In this document: positions 43,539 through 52,181 of the stretch, piece by piece
Position numbering within the stretch: the first letter of the stretch is position 1
How the letters are laid out: each line of letters starts with the position of its first letter
Assembly (NCBI GenBank): GCA_903837605.1
Contig: CAILVF010000029.1
Span: 1-64,000 of the forward strand
Length of the DNA: 64,000 bases
Direction: 5' to 3'
Origin: an uncultured Bacteroidales bacterium
GTDB lineage: Bacteria > Bacteroidota > Bacteroidia > Bacteroidales > FEN-979
The notes under the pieces: generated by a model
Database searches by the model: none
Told to the model about the DNA's origin: nothing
Seen by the model: the letters and a program-made list of their open reading frames with translations, nothing else
Position numbers and translations under genes: made by a program

Positions 43539-43540
43539 TG

Positions 43541-44548
43541 TCACAAAAGGGATATGACTTCCTTAAGCAGTTTGTCCTTGTTAATGGGAACCACGCCTAC
43601 CTCTTCACAAACAAGGCCTCCGGCAAGGTTGGAGATGTATGCTATTTCATATGGCGGACGTTGTGCTGCCATGCAAAGAGAAGCTACGCAGATCACCGTA
43701 TCCCCCGCCCCGCTCACATCCGATATCGACCTGACGTGCGCAGGAATAAAAAAATTCTTCTGGTCCAGCTTGTCTTTCATGCTCAGTATCATGCCGTGCT
43801 CCGAAAGGGTGGTCATCACATATTCGCATTTGATCTTTTCTCTCAGCGACTGTGCCGCTTCAATAACGGCATCGCGGTCGCCGGCGTCAAGTTCAATTTT
43901 AAGACCATCCTTAAGCTCCTTGAGATTCGGCTTGAACAGGGTGACATTTGCAAAAGACTCAAAATTCTTTCTCTTGGGATCCACAGCTGTAGGTATGTTC
44001 CGCTTCCTGGCTTTCTTAATAACCTCCTGGATCAGCTTGGGAGTCAGAACACCTTTGTTGTAATCCTGGAAAATAATACAATGTATGGTTTCGGTTTCAA
44101 GAATACGGTCGATCACTCTCGACAGGGTCAGATAATCGGCATGCACCAGGTCGTCATCCTCTTCTTCGTCAACCCTGAGCATCTGGTAATTGTTCCCGAA
44201 AATCCTGAATTTAGTCGTCGTGATCCTTCTCTGGCTCCTTACAATCCCCGAGGCATCCATCTTCTCCTTCTTCATCAGTTCGAGGAAGATATCGCCTTTA
44301 TCGTCGGTGCCGATCACCGAACACAGGATCGGCTTTGCTCCCATAGCCCTGATATTCATGGCAACGTTGGCTGCACCACCCATCCTGTGCTCCCGTTTCC
44401 TTAATGCAACAATCGGAATCGGCGCTTCAGGAGAGATCCTTTCAACTTTTCCCCAAAGGTATGAATCCACCATTACATCACCGATAACCATGACATTCAG
44501 GCGATTGAACGAATCGAAAAGTTTTTTATAACTGACTTCTTTTGCCAT
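43541..44548 (-). CDS. RfaE1/HldE-type D-glycero-beta-D-manno-heptose-7-phosphate kinase
   Basis: 335 residues, PfkB-family kinase. N-terminal V-M-V-D-S-Y-L-W-G-K-V-E-R-I-S-P-E-A-P-I-P-I is the RfaE domain-I signature. R-M-G-G-A-A-N-V-A-M-N follows, and the catalytic loop is D-V-S-G-A-G-D-T-V. It phosphorylates the C1 position of heptose-7-phosphate for ADP-heptose and LPS core synthesis. The adenylyltransferase half (domain II) is absent, as is common in Bacteroidota, where it is separate. It is the first gene of the operon with the prenyl reductase, SDR and membrane protein. The start of the next gene falls 2 bp past its stop. Confidence 0.9.
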   Translation of the reverse strand: MAKEVSYKKLFDSFNRLNVMVIGDVMVDSYLWGKVERISPEAPIPIVALRKREHRMGGAANVAMNIRAMGAKPILCSVIGTDDKGDIFLELMKKEKMDASGIVRSQRRITTTKFRIFGNNYQMLRVDEEEDDDLVHADYLTLSRVIDRILETETIHCIIFQDYNKGVLTPKLIQEVIKKARKRNIPTAVDPKRKNFESFANVTLFKPNLKELKDGLKIELDAGDRDAVIEAAQSLREKIKCEYVMTTLSEHGMILSMKDKLDQKNFFIPAHVRSISDVSGAGDTVICVASLCMAAQRPPYEIAYISNLAGGLVCEEVGVVPINKDKLLKEVISLL

Positions 44549-44569
44549 GCTCGAGTGTTAATTCAATGG

Positions 44570-45292
44570 TTATGCAAACTGGTAGTCGGCAATGGTTTTT
44601 ATATTTTTATTTTTCTCGTCGGATGAGATCTTCCCGTCATGAAGCCTGATGATCCTGTGTGTATGTAAAGCGATATCCTCTTCATGGGTAACAATGATAA
44701 CGGTATTTCCTTTATTATGGATCTGTTCCAGCAATCCCAGTATCTCAATGGAAGTTTTCGAGTCAAGGTTCCCGGTTGGTTCGTCGGCAAGTATGATCGC
44801 AGGGTCGTTAACCAGGGCCCTTGCAATTGCAACACGTTGACGCTGCCCCCCCGACAGTTCGTTGGGTTTGTGGGTCATACGGTCGGTGAGCCTCACTTCT
44901 TCTATAACACTCGAAGCCCGTTCCATGCGCTTTGCTTTGCCGTATCCAGCATAGATGAGCGGCAGCATGACATTTTCAAGGGCGGTTGACCGGGGCAGCA
45001 GGTTAAACGTCTGGAAAACGAAACCGATCTCACGGTTTCTGATCTCGGCAAGGCTGTTATCGTCCATCTTGCTCACATCATGGCCGTTCAGCATATATCT
45101 CCCACTGGTAGCGGTGTCGAGGCAGCCGAGAATATTCATTAAGGTTGATTTCCCGGAACCCGAAGGCCCCATGATTGCAACGAATTCATTTTTACGGATG
45201 ACTAATGAAATGGAGCGCAGGGCTTCAACTACCACAGTCCCCACTTTGTAGTTTTTTACAATGTTCTCAAGGTTAATGATCTCTTTTTCCAT
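44570..45292 (-). CDS. ABC transporter ATP-binding protein (MacB/LolD type)
   Basis: 240 residues. Walker [10 protein letters not shown] (about 41-49), Q-loop V-F-Q-T-F-N-L-L-P, signature [15 protein letters not shown], Walker [13 protein letters not shown] and H-loop T-H-E are all intact. The L-S-G-G-Q-Q/R and N-L-D-S pattern is that of the MacB/LolD/FtsE branch. No permease gene is beside it, so it must act with one encoded elsewhere. Both promoter elements are seen upstream, with the -7 box 4 nt before the ATG, which implies a leaderless mRNA. Confidence 0.93.
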   Translation of the reverse strand: MEKEIINLENIVKNYKVGTVVVEALRSISLVIRKNEFVAIMGPSGSGKSTLMNILGCLDTATSGRYMLNGHDVSKMDDNSLAEIRNREIGFVFQTFNLLPRSTALENVMLPLIYAGYGKAKRMERASSVIEEVRLTDRMTHKPNELSGGQRQRVAIARALVNDPAIILADEPTGNLDSKTSIEILGLLEQIHNKGNTVIIVTHEEDIALHTHRIIRLHDGKISSDEKNKNIKTIADYQFA

Positions 45293-45296
45293 GGAT

Positions 45297-45304
45297 CAAA
45301 GATA
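45297..45304 (-). promoter_or_regulatory. -7 promoter box of the ABC ATPase gene (with -33)
   Basis: TATCTTTG on the minus strand ends 4 nt before the ATG at 45292. TTTG at 45324-45327 gives a -33 element with a 19-bp spacer. This is the best complete Bacteroidota promoter in the window. Confidence 0.75.
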
Positions 45305-45309
45305 AAGGG

Positions 45310-46104
45310 TTAAAATCGTAGTACAAAATCTTCTTTACTAAGTTCTTCGCGAAAATATATAACTCCAAGGTGGAACAGGTCGATACTCACCTTCACAAAG
45401 GGCTGGGCGATAATGAATTTCCAGGCTTCTTCCATTTCCCCCGACCAGTGGATGTCATCGAATACCGCAACAGAGGCGGCACTCAGGTATGGTTTGCACT
45501 GCTCCAAGTATTTCAGTGTAGGTTCACTGCGGTGGTTGCCATCAAAAAACACCAGGCCGGGCTTCGGCATCAGCCCCAGGGCTTCCCCGAGTTTTTCATC
45601 AAACGTTCCGGTAATTACTGTAACATTCTTTATCCCTGCCTTCTTAAAAGCCTGGCGGGCCAGGGCGGCAGTTTCAGGACAGCCTTCCATTGTAATGATC
45701 TGTGCATCGGGTGCAGCCTCAGCCATATACAGGGCGCTGAGGCCTAGTGAAGTCCCGAATTCAAGAATTGAAGAGGGTTTCAGTTCTTTCACCAGTTTGT
45801 AAAGAAACCGGCCTTCAGCGGCTGAAATGAGAGAATGGCGGGCAAGGTCTCTGACTTTTATGGCCCCGGCTCCCGGCCCCGGCTCATTTGAACCGGCCCC
45901 GAAATCAACCCGGTTTATTGTGTTTTTGTCATTTAACAATGCCTTCCTGAACCCTTCCGCCCTGGTGTAAGCAGGATATTTTGTTTTATCCTTCAGAATA
46001 CCGGCCCAGAATCTGTATATAAAGGGCGAATGCAGGCTGTATTTTGACTGCACCAAACAACGGTATCTGATGTATGCTGAAAATGAATCCTTTAAGCTGC
46101 GCAT
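45310..46104 (-). CDS. Class I SAM-dependent methyltransferase
   Basis: 264 residues from the ATG at 46104; the longer frame to 46149 adds unlikely residues. The Rossmann motif I is L-E-F-G-T-S-L-G-L-S-A-L-Y-M-A near 125, followed by I-T-M-E-G-C-P-E (acidic end of beta2) and the motif F-F-D-G-N-H-R-S-E-P-T near 190, with V-F-D-D-I-H-W-S-G later. The pattern resembles the Methyltransf_24/O-methyltransferase group common in Bacteroidota. The substrate is unknown. It is divergent from the UbiA gene and upstream of the ABC ATPase, which has its own promoter. Confidence 0.85.
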   Translation of the reverse strand: MRSLKDSFSAYIRYRCLVQSKYSLHSPFIYRFWAGILKDKTKYPAYTRAEGFRKALLNDKNTINRVDFGAGSNEPGPGAGAIKVRDLARHSLISAAEGRFLYKLVKELKPSSILEFGTSLGLSALYMAEAAPDAQIITMEGCPETAALARQAFKKAGIKNVTVITGTFDEKLGEALGLMPKPGLVFFDGNHRSEPTLKYLEQCKPYLSAASVAVFDDIHWSGEMEEAWKFIIAQPFVKVSIDLFHLGVIYFREELSKEDFVLRF

Positions 46105-46233
46105 AAAAAACAAAACACGGGGCTGTGGCAGGCCCATTAGAATAACCACATCTTTTGACGATTATTGTGCCCTGAAGTTACACTTCCCGGCCGTTCATTT
46201 TGGCCGTAAAGGAGAATTGCAAAGCTCTTTTCT

Positions 46234-46241
46234 TAATTTTG
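46234..46241 (+). promoter_or_regulatory. -7 promoter box of the UbiA-family gene
   Basis: TAATTTTG predicts transcription starting near 46247. This excludes the upstream TTG at 46200 and favours GTG 46260 as start. Confidence 0.6.
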
Positions 46242-46259
46242 CAGAAACAAACACTCAAG

Positions 46260-47129
46260 GTGCAGAAACAATTAGAAAATATCGGCAATTATTTTTCGCT
46301 CGTAAAAATCCACCATACCCTGTTTTCCCTGCCTTTTGCAATGATCGGGCTATTCCTTGGCTTTAAAGAGACAGGCTCAGTGTTCAGTTTGCGGGACCTT
46401 CTCCTGGTCATTTTGTGCGTTCTTTTCGCAAGGAATGCCGCAATGGCATTTAACCGTTATGCCGATATAAAATTCGACAGTAAAAACCCCCGCACCTCTG
46501 CCCGGGAGTTACCAAGTAAGATCATCAGCCGGCCGGCAGCCCTTGCATTCATCATCATTAATGCCCTGCTTTTCATGGGAGCCGCATGGTTCCTGAACCT
46601 TCTCTGTTTCATGCTTTCCCCCCTGGCATTGCTGATAGTGCTTGGGTACAGTTTCACAAAACGGTTCACTTCGCTTTCACATGTTTTTCTCGGGCTCGGA
46701 CTGGCCCTGGCGCCTATCGGGGCTTATATTGCCGTGACCGCCCATTTTGCCCTTCTGCCCCTGCTGTTCTCCTTTTCGGTGATCTTCTGGGTTGCAGGCT
46801 TCGATATCATCTATGCCATGCAGGACGTAGCTTTTGACAGGAGCGAGCAATTGAAGTCCCTCCCTGTTTTCCTTGGAAGCAAAAATGCCCTTCTCCTTTC
46901 AATAGTATTTCATGTAATCTCCGTCGGATTTCTTGTTACAGCAGGCCTTATCGGCCCTTTTGGCAATATTTACTGGGCAGGGATGGCCGTTTATACCGCC
47001 CTGATAATCTACCAGCACATCCTGGTGAAACCCAACGACCTTTCAAAAGTCAACCTCGCCTTTTTCACACTGAACGGTATTGCCTCGGTAATTTACGCCT
47101 GTTTCGTGATCGCCGATCTTTACCTCTGA
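46260..47129 (+). CDS. UbiA-family prenyltransferase (menaquinone pathway, MqnP-like)
   Basis: 289 residues from GTG 46260, a start chosen because the -7 box lies at 46234-46241. About eight or nine membrane helices. The first Asp-rich site is N-R-Y-A-D-I-K-F-D-S-K-N-P-R-T (N-x-x-x-D-x-x-x-D), with A-R-E-L-P after it. The second is the D-I-I-Y-A-M-Q-D-V-A-F-D pattern. The signature S-Y-T/F-K-R-F-T-x-L-S-H and A-P-I-G-A-Y-I-A-V-T point to UbiA/MqnP-type quinone prenyltransferases, probably for menaquinone by the futalosine route. Its stop abuts the comM stop. Confidence 0.88.
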   Translation: MQKQLENIGNYFSLVKIHHTLFSLPFAMIGLFLGFKETGSVFSLRDLLLVILCVLFARNAAMAFNRYADIKFDSKNPRTSARELPSKIISRPAALAFIIINALLFMGAAWFLNLLCFMLSPLALLIVLGYSFTKRFTSLSHVFLGLGLALAPIGAYIAVTAHFALLPLLFSFSVIFWVAGFDIIYAMQDVAFDRSEQLKSLPVFLGSKNALLLSIVFHVISVGFLVTAGLIGPFGNIYWAGMAVYTALIIYQHILVKPNDLSKVNLAFFTLNGIASVIYACFVIADLYL

Positions 47130-48668
47130 TCACCTTCCCCAGTTTTCCCTGTCGAGAGAGCGGTAAGTAATGGCCTCGGCCAGGTGCTCTGCAGAAATTT
47201 CATCTGAACAATTCAGGTCGGCAATAGTTCGTGAGACTTTTAGAATTCGTTCATAGGCTCTGGCCGATAATCCAAGCTTATCCATGGCATTTTTCAGGAG
47301 CACGCCTGAGGCTTCGTCAACCCGGCAGAACTGCCGCAATTGCCGGGGGGTCATTTGTGCATTGCAATAAACCCCTTTCAGGCCTTTAAACCTCTTTTCC
47401 TGGTTTTGCTTTGCCCTCACCACCCTGCTCCTCATTTCATTGCTGCTTTCGGCCGATGGCTGGTCCCTGAGATCGCGGTATGGGACGGGGATCACTTCAA
47501 TCTGTATGTCTATCCTGTCGAAAAGAGGACCCGAGATCTTATGAAGATATTTCTGTATTATTCCCGGATTGCACTGGCAGGGTGTTTGAGGATGGTTGTA
47601 ATAACCACAGGGACAGGGGTTCATGGCTGCGATAAGCATGAAACTCGCCGGGTAGGTGGTAGAGACCTTTGCCCTGCATACCGTTACAACCCGGTCTTCC
47701 ATGGGCTGCCTCAGAACTTCCAGAACCTGCCTGTTGAACTCAGGCAGTTCATCCAGAAACAATACACCGTTATGCGCCAGGGAAATTTCCCCGGGACGGG
47801 GGATGCTTCCCCCTCCGACAAGGGCAACGGGTGAGATTGTATGATGGGGCGACCTGAACGGCCTTGCCGTGACCAACGGGCCAGAGCCGTTCAGCCTCCC
47901 TGCCACTGAATGAATCTTGGTAGTTTCAAGGGCCTCCTGCAGAATGAGGGGAGGCAGGATAGACGGAAGCCGTTTGGCCATCATCGTTTTTCCCGCCCCC
48001 GGCGGGCCGATCAAAAGAACATTATGCCCCCCTGCAGCCGCTATCTCCAATGCCCTTTTGATGTTTTCCTGCCCGCGCACATCTGCAAAATCCAGGGCTG
48101 GGTTTCCCTTCGCATTTCCAAACTCAGCCTCTATATCAACCCTGGTTCTCTCAAGTATCCCTTCCCCGTTAAAAAAGTCTATCACCTCCTTGATATTCCC
48201 GGCCCCGTATATGTCAATATCGTCAACTACCGCCGCTTCCCTTGCATTCCCGGCAGGAAGTACCAGGCCTTTAAAGCCCTGTTTCCTGGCTTCCAGCGAG
48301 ATCGGCAAGGCGCCTTTGACAGGCAGCAGGCTGCCGTCCAGGGAAAGTTCCCCCATGATCATATACTTCTCCAGCTTATCTGTTTTGATCATCTCAGAGG
48401 CTGCCAGTATGCCCATAGCTATGGGAAGGTCATAGGAAGAGCCCTCCTTGCGGATATCGGCCGGGGCAAGGTTGATCACGATCTTTTTCCCGGGAACTTT
48501 AAAACCGTTGTTCTTCAGCGCCGATTCAATGCGCTGGTGGCTTTCACGTACAGCATTGTCGGGCAGCCCGACCATGAAAAACTGTATCCCCTGGTCGATA
48601 TTCACTTCCACCGTGATCATCAGGGCCTGTATCCCGGTAATGGCACATCCGTACGTCTTGACCAGCAT
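47130..48668 (-). CDS. comM: ComM/YifB-family Mg-chelatase-like ATPase
   Basis: 512 residues, full length. N-terminal Lon-protease-like domain (ChlI, about 20-140) with the N-L-A-P-A-D-I-R-K-E-G-S motif, then an AAA+ core with Walker A G-P-P-G-A-G-K-T-M-M-A near 220, Walker B V-L-F-L-D-E-L-P-E-F near 305, sensor region A-A-M-N-P-C-P-C-G, and the C-terminal Mg_chelatase_C domain (Y-x-R-I-L-K-V-S-R-T-I-A-D-L). ComM is a hexameric helicase that promotes branch migration during integration of foreign DNA in natural transformation. It is widespread even in species not known to be competent. Confidence 0.95.
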   Translation of the reverse strand: MLVKTYGCAITGIQALMITVEVNIDQGIQFFMVGLPDNAVRESHQRIESALKNNGFKVPGKKIVINLAPADIRKEGSSYDLPIAMGILAASEMIKTDKLEKYMIMGELSLDGSLLPVKGALPISLEARKQGFKGLVLPAGNAREAAVVDDIDIYGAGNIKEVIDFFNGEGILERTRVDIEAEFGNAKGNPALDFADVRGQENIKRALEIAAAGGHNVLLIGPPGAGKTMMAKRLPSILPPLILQEALETTKIHSVAGRLNGSGPLVTARPFRSPHHTISPVALVGGGSIPRPGEISLAHNGVLFLDELPEFNRQVLEVLRQPMEDRVVTVCRAKVSTTYPASFMLIAAMNPCPCGYYNHPQTPCQCNPGIIQKYLHKISGPLFDRIDIQIEVIPVPYRDLRDQPSAESSNEMRSRVVRAKQNQEKRFKGLKGVYCNAQMTPRQLRQFCRVDEASGVLLKNAMDKLGLSARAYERILKVSRTIADLNCSDEISAEHLAEAITYRSLDRENWGR

Positions 48669-48728
48669 GGCAGAGGTTTTGGTACTCCTTAATCCGCCAT
48701 CAGGAAAAAAGTGACATGAAAATCGAGA

Positions 48729-49721
48729 TTATTTTTCGGGTTTATACCTGGAACCGGCAAGGATCTTCTGGGAGTCTTTTTCTTTCAGCAGCTGTTCAAG
48801 GCTTACATCGGGGTTCCGTTCCATATACTGTTTAACGATCTGCCAGCCTATCCAGTTGCCGAGCAAGGGAGGGGAAAACTTTGAGAATTCAGCGGTGAAT
48901 GGGCCATCGGAAGTGAATACCCTTATAATACGGCCGTCGTTGGAATATAACATATGGTTTTCTATGATGGCGGCCCAAACCTGGAATTCATTCTTTTTGA
49001 TCCAGTCGTATTGTTCCTGGGTATAACCGATCTTGATCCTGGCGGGGGTCGAGGGCAGAATGGCGTCCTGGAGGTAAAGCCTTTTGCCCGATTCAACCAT
49101 GATATCCAAAAGGCTGGTCCCCCCTGTCTCAACAGGGAAATTTGAATTTGCCAGCAGTCTTACACAGTCGGGCACAATATTTTGCTCGTTCATTCTTGCA
49201 ACACTGTAGTTTGGGACCCCGTCGGCCTTGTAAGGGGGGTAATCCTTTCCAAGGTAGTTGTCGAGACCAATCAGCAGCACCGAATCTGAATATTGAACCG
49301 GGTATTCGTAATCACCGCCCGAGATGTAGGCATAAACCAGGGGGATGCTGAAAGAGGTGAAATAATATTTAAAGTGTTTGAAAGCCGCATCCAGGTCTTT
49401 TTCAATGTTGCTGACTTCGGGATATTTCATCCTTACCGCCTTAATAAAATCCTGGTTGCGCGGGTTATCCATGTAATCCTTTAAGGTCGAAAGCTTCGAC
49501 GGCTCATCAAGGCTGTCGCCTAAAAAAATCCTGTACACCGGTTGCAGTTTTTTAATGTCGCGGCGGAAGTCAGCCGTATTTGCATTGAAGAGGTCCAGGT
49601 CATAACGCCGGATCTTAACCGGCGGGATGCTGATCTTTGAAATATCCGCTTCATGGTCCCTGCTGCGTCCACATCCGCAGAAAATCAAAATAATCGACAG
49701 CAGTACTGTAATTTGCTTCAT
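48729..49721 (-). CDS. gldB: GldB, gliding-motility/T9SS-associated lipoprotein
   Basis: 330 residues. A lipoprotein signal (about 1-17) ends in F-C-G-C, so it is lipidated at Cys. The body has the GldB patterns R-Y-D-L-D-L-F, L-L-I-G-L-D-N-Y-L-G-K-D near 145, and N-W-I-G-W-Q-I-V-K-Q-Y-M-E-R-N-P near 285. GldB is needed for gliding in Flavobacterium, and in non-gliding Bacteroidota it accompanies the type IX secretion system. In several Bacteroidota it lies near nadE, as here (a PorT-like gene and nadE follow divergently). A weak -7 match (CACGTTTG) precedes it at 49729-49736. Confidence 0.9.
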   Translation of the reverse strand: MKQITVLLSIILIFCGCGRSRDHEADISKISIPPVKIRRYDLDLFNANTADFRRDIKKLQPVYRIFLGDSLDEPSKLSTLKDYMDNPRNQDFIKAVRMKYPEVSNIEKDLDAAFKHFKYYFTSFSIPLVYAYISGGDYEYPVQYSDSVLLIGLDNYLGKDYPPYKADGVPNYSVARMNEQNIVPDCVRLLANSNFPVETGGTSLLDIMVESGKRLYLQDAILPSTPARIKIGYTQEQYDWIKKNEFQVWAAIIENHMLYSNDGRIIRVFTSDGPFTAEFSKFSPPLLGNWIGWQIVKQYMERNPDVSLEQLLKEKDSQKILAGSRYKPEK

Positions 49722-49800
49722 AAATAAACAAACGTGATTAACGGTTGATTATTTTTGGATAAAATTATTGAAAATGGGAAATGAGCCGTCTCTAAATCTT

Positions 49801-49808
49801 TAATTTTG
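49801..49808 (+). promoter_or_regulatory. -7 promoter box of the PorT-like/nadE operon
   Basis: TAATTTTG, 29 nt before the ATG at 49837. Confidence 0.6.
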
Positions 49809-49836
49809 TTTTTTCAGGTTTAAACCAAAGATCCTC

Positions 49837-50523
49837 ATGAGAAAAAATATTTTTTTGTTTGTTATAACATTTCTTCTTCCCCTGTGTTCAGTTTTTGCCC
49901 AGGAAAAAAAACCGGAGATCAAACTGGGACTGAAATTTGCGCCTGACATTTCTTTCATTACACCATCCACGCAGGACTACAACAGCAATGGTGTAAAACT
50001 GGGCGGGGTGATGGGGCTTATCTGTGATTTTTATTTCGCCGAGCATTACGCATTTTCAACCGGTCTTAACTTCGCTTTCCTGGGAGGGAAGATGACTTAT
50101 CCTGATATGGTTCATGACACCCTTCAAGGAACCACCAATAGCAATCTCAGTTTTACATACATCGAGATCCCCCTCATGGTCAAAATGTTCACAAAAAAAT
50201 TTGGGAGATGTTCGTTTTTCGGTCAGGTCGGGTTTGGAACCGGGTTCAGGATTGCCGCGCATGAGAAAAACGACTTTACAGGAAAAAATGGCTATACCCA
50301 GTCGGAGAAAAAGGATATTATGAGCCAGACCACTGTCATCAGGGAATCGGTGATCATCGGATTGGGAACCGAGATTTACCTTGACCAGTCGACCAGGATA
50401 TTTTTAGGGCTGGGATACAGCAACAGCCTGAATAACGTTATGAAAGGATACAATGCTGTTTCCAAACTGAATCAGAAAGCCTATCTTAACTATGCCGAAC
50501 TGAATATCGGCGTCATGTTTTAA
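49837..50523 (+). CDS. PorT-family outer-membrane beta-barrel protein
   Basis: 228 residues. A signal peptide (about 1-21, ending V-F-A-Q) precedes alternating hydrophobic strands typical of a small eight-stranded barrel (G-L-K-F-A-P-D-I-S-F, A-F-S-T-G-L-N-F-A-F, S-F-T-Y-I-E-I-P-L-M-V-K-M near 105). It ends in an aromatic residue (G-V-M-F), as outer-membrane proteins do. I-E-I-P-L-x-x-K is a PorT/OMP_b-brl_2 signature. PorT is linked to the type IX system, but many paralogues exist, so assignment to that role is uncertain. It lies 2 bp before nadE and divergent from gldB. Confidence 0.8.
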   Translation: MRKNIFLFVITFLLPLCSVFAQEKKPEIKLGLKFAPDISFITPSTQDYNSNGVKLGGVMGLICDFYFAEHYAFSTGLNFAFLGGKMTYPDMVHDTLQGTTNSNLSFTYIEIPLMVKMFTKKFGRCSFFGQVGFGTGFRIAAHEKNDFTGKNGYTQSEKKDIMSQTTVIRESVIIGLGTEIYLDQSTRIFLGLGYSNSLNNVMKGYNAVSKLNQKAYLNYAELNIGVMF

Positions 50524-50525
50524 AT

Positions 50526-52181
50526 ATGCAGATCGCACTTGCCCAGCTGAACTACCGTATCGGTGACTTTGAACAAAATGTTGCCAGGATCATCGATGGC
50601 ATACATAAGGCAAAGGATGCCGGAGCCGATCTTGCCGTATTTGCCGAATTATCGGTTTGCGGCTATCCTCCCCGTGATTTTCTCGAGTTCGACGATTTCA
50701 TTGAAAAATGCTACCAGGGGATCCTCAGGATAGCTGAAGAATGTAACGGCATTGCGGCAATTGTGGGCAGCCCTTCTTTGAACCCTGCCGATAAAGGGAA
50801 ACCCCTTTACAATTCGGCTTATTTCCTTTCCGAAGGAAGGATACAATCGGTGATACATAAGACCCTGCTGCCGAATTACGATGTATTTGACGAATACAGG
50901 TACTTCGAGCCAAACCGGCTTCCCAATGAAATCATTGAATATAAAGGAAGGCGGATTGCATTGACCATTTGCGAAGATCTCTGGAATATCTCCGACGATC
51001 CCCTGTATGTAAGGAACCCCATGGATGAATTGACCAGGTTCAACCCTGATCTTATCATCAATATAGCCGCTTCACCTTTTCACTATGACCAGCCTGTCGC
51101 AAGGTTTGAAGTGCTTAAGCGCAATGCTATGACTTACGGCATCCCTGTTTTTTATGTGAACCATGTAGGGGGGCAAACCGAGCTGTTGTTTGACGGGGGT
51201 TCCATGGCGGTCAATGCAGCTGGTGAGTTGGTGGCGGAATTAAACAGGTTCTCCGAAGATTTTAAAATACTTCAAACCGGCGATCCGGAATTCGAACATC
51301 AGATTCCATTTCCCGGTTCCCGGTTTCCGGTTCCCGGTTCCCGTATTCCTCTCATCCATGATGCCCTGGTCATGGGGATCAGGGACTATTTCAGCAAAAT
51401 GGGTTTTTCAAAGGCCATTCTCGGCTTATCAGGGGGTATCGATTCCGCCTTAACCCTTGTACTTGCTGCTGAAGCCCTTGGTAAGGACAATGTGAAAGCG
51501 GTGCTGCTTCCTTCACGGTTTTCATCGGACCACAGCATAAAGGATGCCCTGGACCTGGCAGCAAACCTTGGCGTTGACCATGAGACTATTCCTATCGAGG
51601 AATCTTTCATGGCCATACAGCACAGTCTTGAGCCTCAGTTCAGCTCACAACCTTTCAATCTCACCGAAGAGAACATGCAGGCGAGGATCAGGGCGGTTAT
51701 ACTGATGGCGTTATCAAATAAATTCGGATATATATTATTAAACACTTCCAATAAGAGCGAGGCTGCCGTGGGTTACGGAACGCTTTACGGAGATATGTGC
51801 GGAGGCTTGTCGGTGCTCGGGGATATTTATAAAACCCAGGTTTATGAACTTTCCCGTTACATCAACAGGGAAAAGGAGATCATTCCCCGGAATTCAATAA
51901 GCAAACCCCCGTCGGCGGAACTCCGCCCCGGGCAGAAAGATTCCGATTCCTTACCCGAATATGATATCCTCGATAAGGTGCTTTACCTGTATATTGAGGA
52001 AAGAAAAGGTCCGAAAGAAATATTGGAAGCAGGCTTCGATGAAGCCGTCGTAAAACGGGTGCTGAACCTGGTGAACACCAGTGAATATAAACGCTACCAA
52101 ACCCCTCCCATACTCAGGGTTTCCCCAAAAGCCTTCGGGATGGGCCGCCGTATGCCAATTGTAGGGAAATACCTTTCCTGA
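50526..52181 (+). CDS. nadE: NadE, glutamine-dependent NAD+ synthetase
   Basis: 551 residues, two domains. The N-terminal nitrilase-type amidase (about 1-255) has A-E-L-S-V-C-G-Y-P-P-R-D near 38, K near 115 and L-T-I-C-E-D-L-W (catalytic Cys near 148). The NAD synthase domain has the P-loop L-S-G-G-I-D-S-A-L near 300 and T-S-N-K-S-E near 413. It converts nicotinate adenine dinucleotide to NAD+ with glutamine nitrogen. The linker between the domains (about 260-275) is encoded by a CCCGGTTC-type repeat and reads as F-P-G-S-R-F-P-V-P-G-S-R. Together with nadC it covers two steps of NAD synthesis in this window. Confidence 0.97.
   Translation: MQIALAQLNYRIGDFEQNVARIIDGIHKAKDAGADLAVFAELSVCGYPPRDFLEFDDFIEKCYQGILRIAEECNGIAAIVGSPSLNPADKGKPLYNSAYFLSEGRIQSVIHKTLLPNYDVFDEYRYFEPNRLPNEIIEYKGRRIALTICEDLWNISDDPLYVRNPMDELTRFNPDLIINIAASPFHYDQPVARFEVLKRNAMTYGIPVFYVNHVGGQTELLFDGGSMAVNAAGELVAELNRFSEDFKILQTGDPEFEHQIPFPGSRFPVPGSRIPLIHDALVMGIRDYFSKMGFSKAILGLSGGIDSALTLVLAAEALGKDNVKAVLLPSRFSSDHSIKDALDLAANLGVDHETIPIEESFMAIQHSLEPQFSSQPFNLTEENMQARIRAVILMALSNKFGYILLNTSNKSEAAVGYGTLYGDMCGGLSVLGDIYKTQVYELSRYINREKEIIPRNSISKPPSAELRPGQKDSDSLPEYDILDKVLYLYIEERKGPKEILEAGFDEAVVKRVLNLVNTSEYKRYQTPPILRVSPKAFGMGRRMPIVGKYLS
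51307..51344 (+). repeat. In-frame CCCGGTTC-type repeat inside nadE
   Basis: Imperfect repetition of TTCCCGGTTCCCGG words in the interdomain linker. It is read in frame and gives two F/V-P-G-S-R units. Confidence 0.8.

Noticed and set aside
43538-44404. 288-codon + strand ORF opposite the heptose kinase gene
   Set aside because: Antisense shadow of a conserved PfkB-family gene.
46200-46259. Extended UbiA start at TTG 46200
   Set aside because: The -7 box at 46234-46241 lies inside this stretch, so it is unlikely to be transcribed as coding.
47910-48692. 260-codon + strand ORF opposite comM
   Set aside because: It mirrors the conserved ComM coding strand; no start context, no family resemblance.
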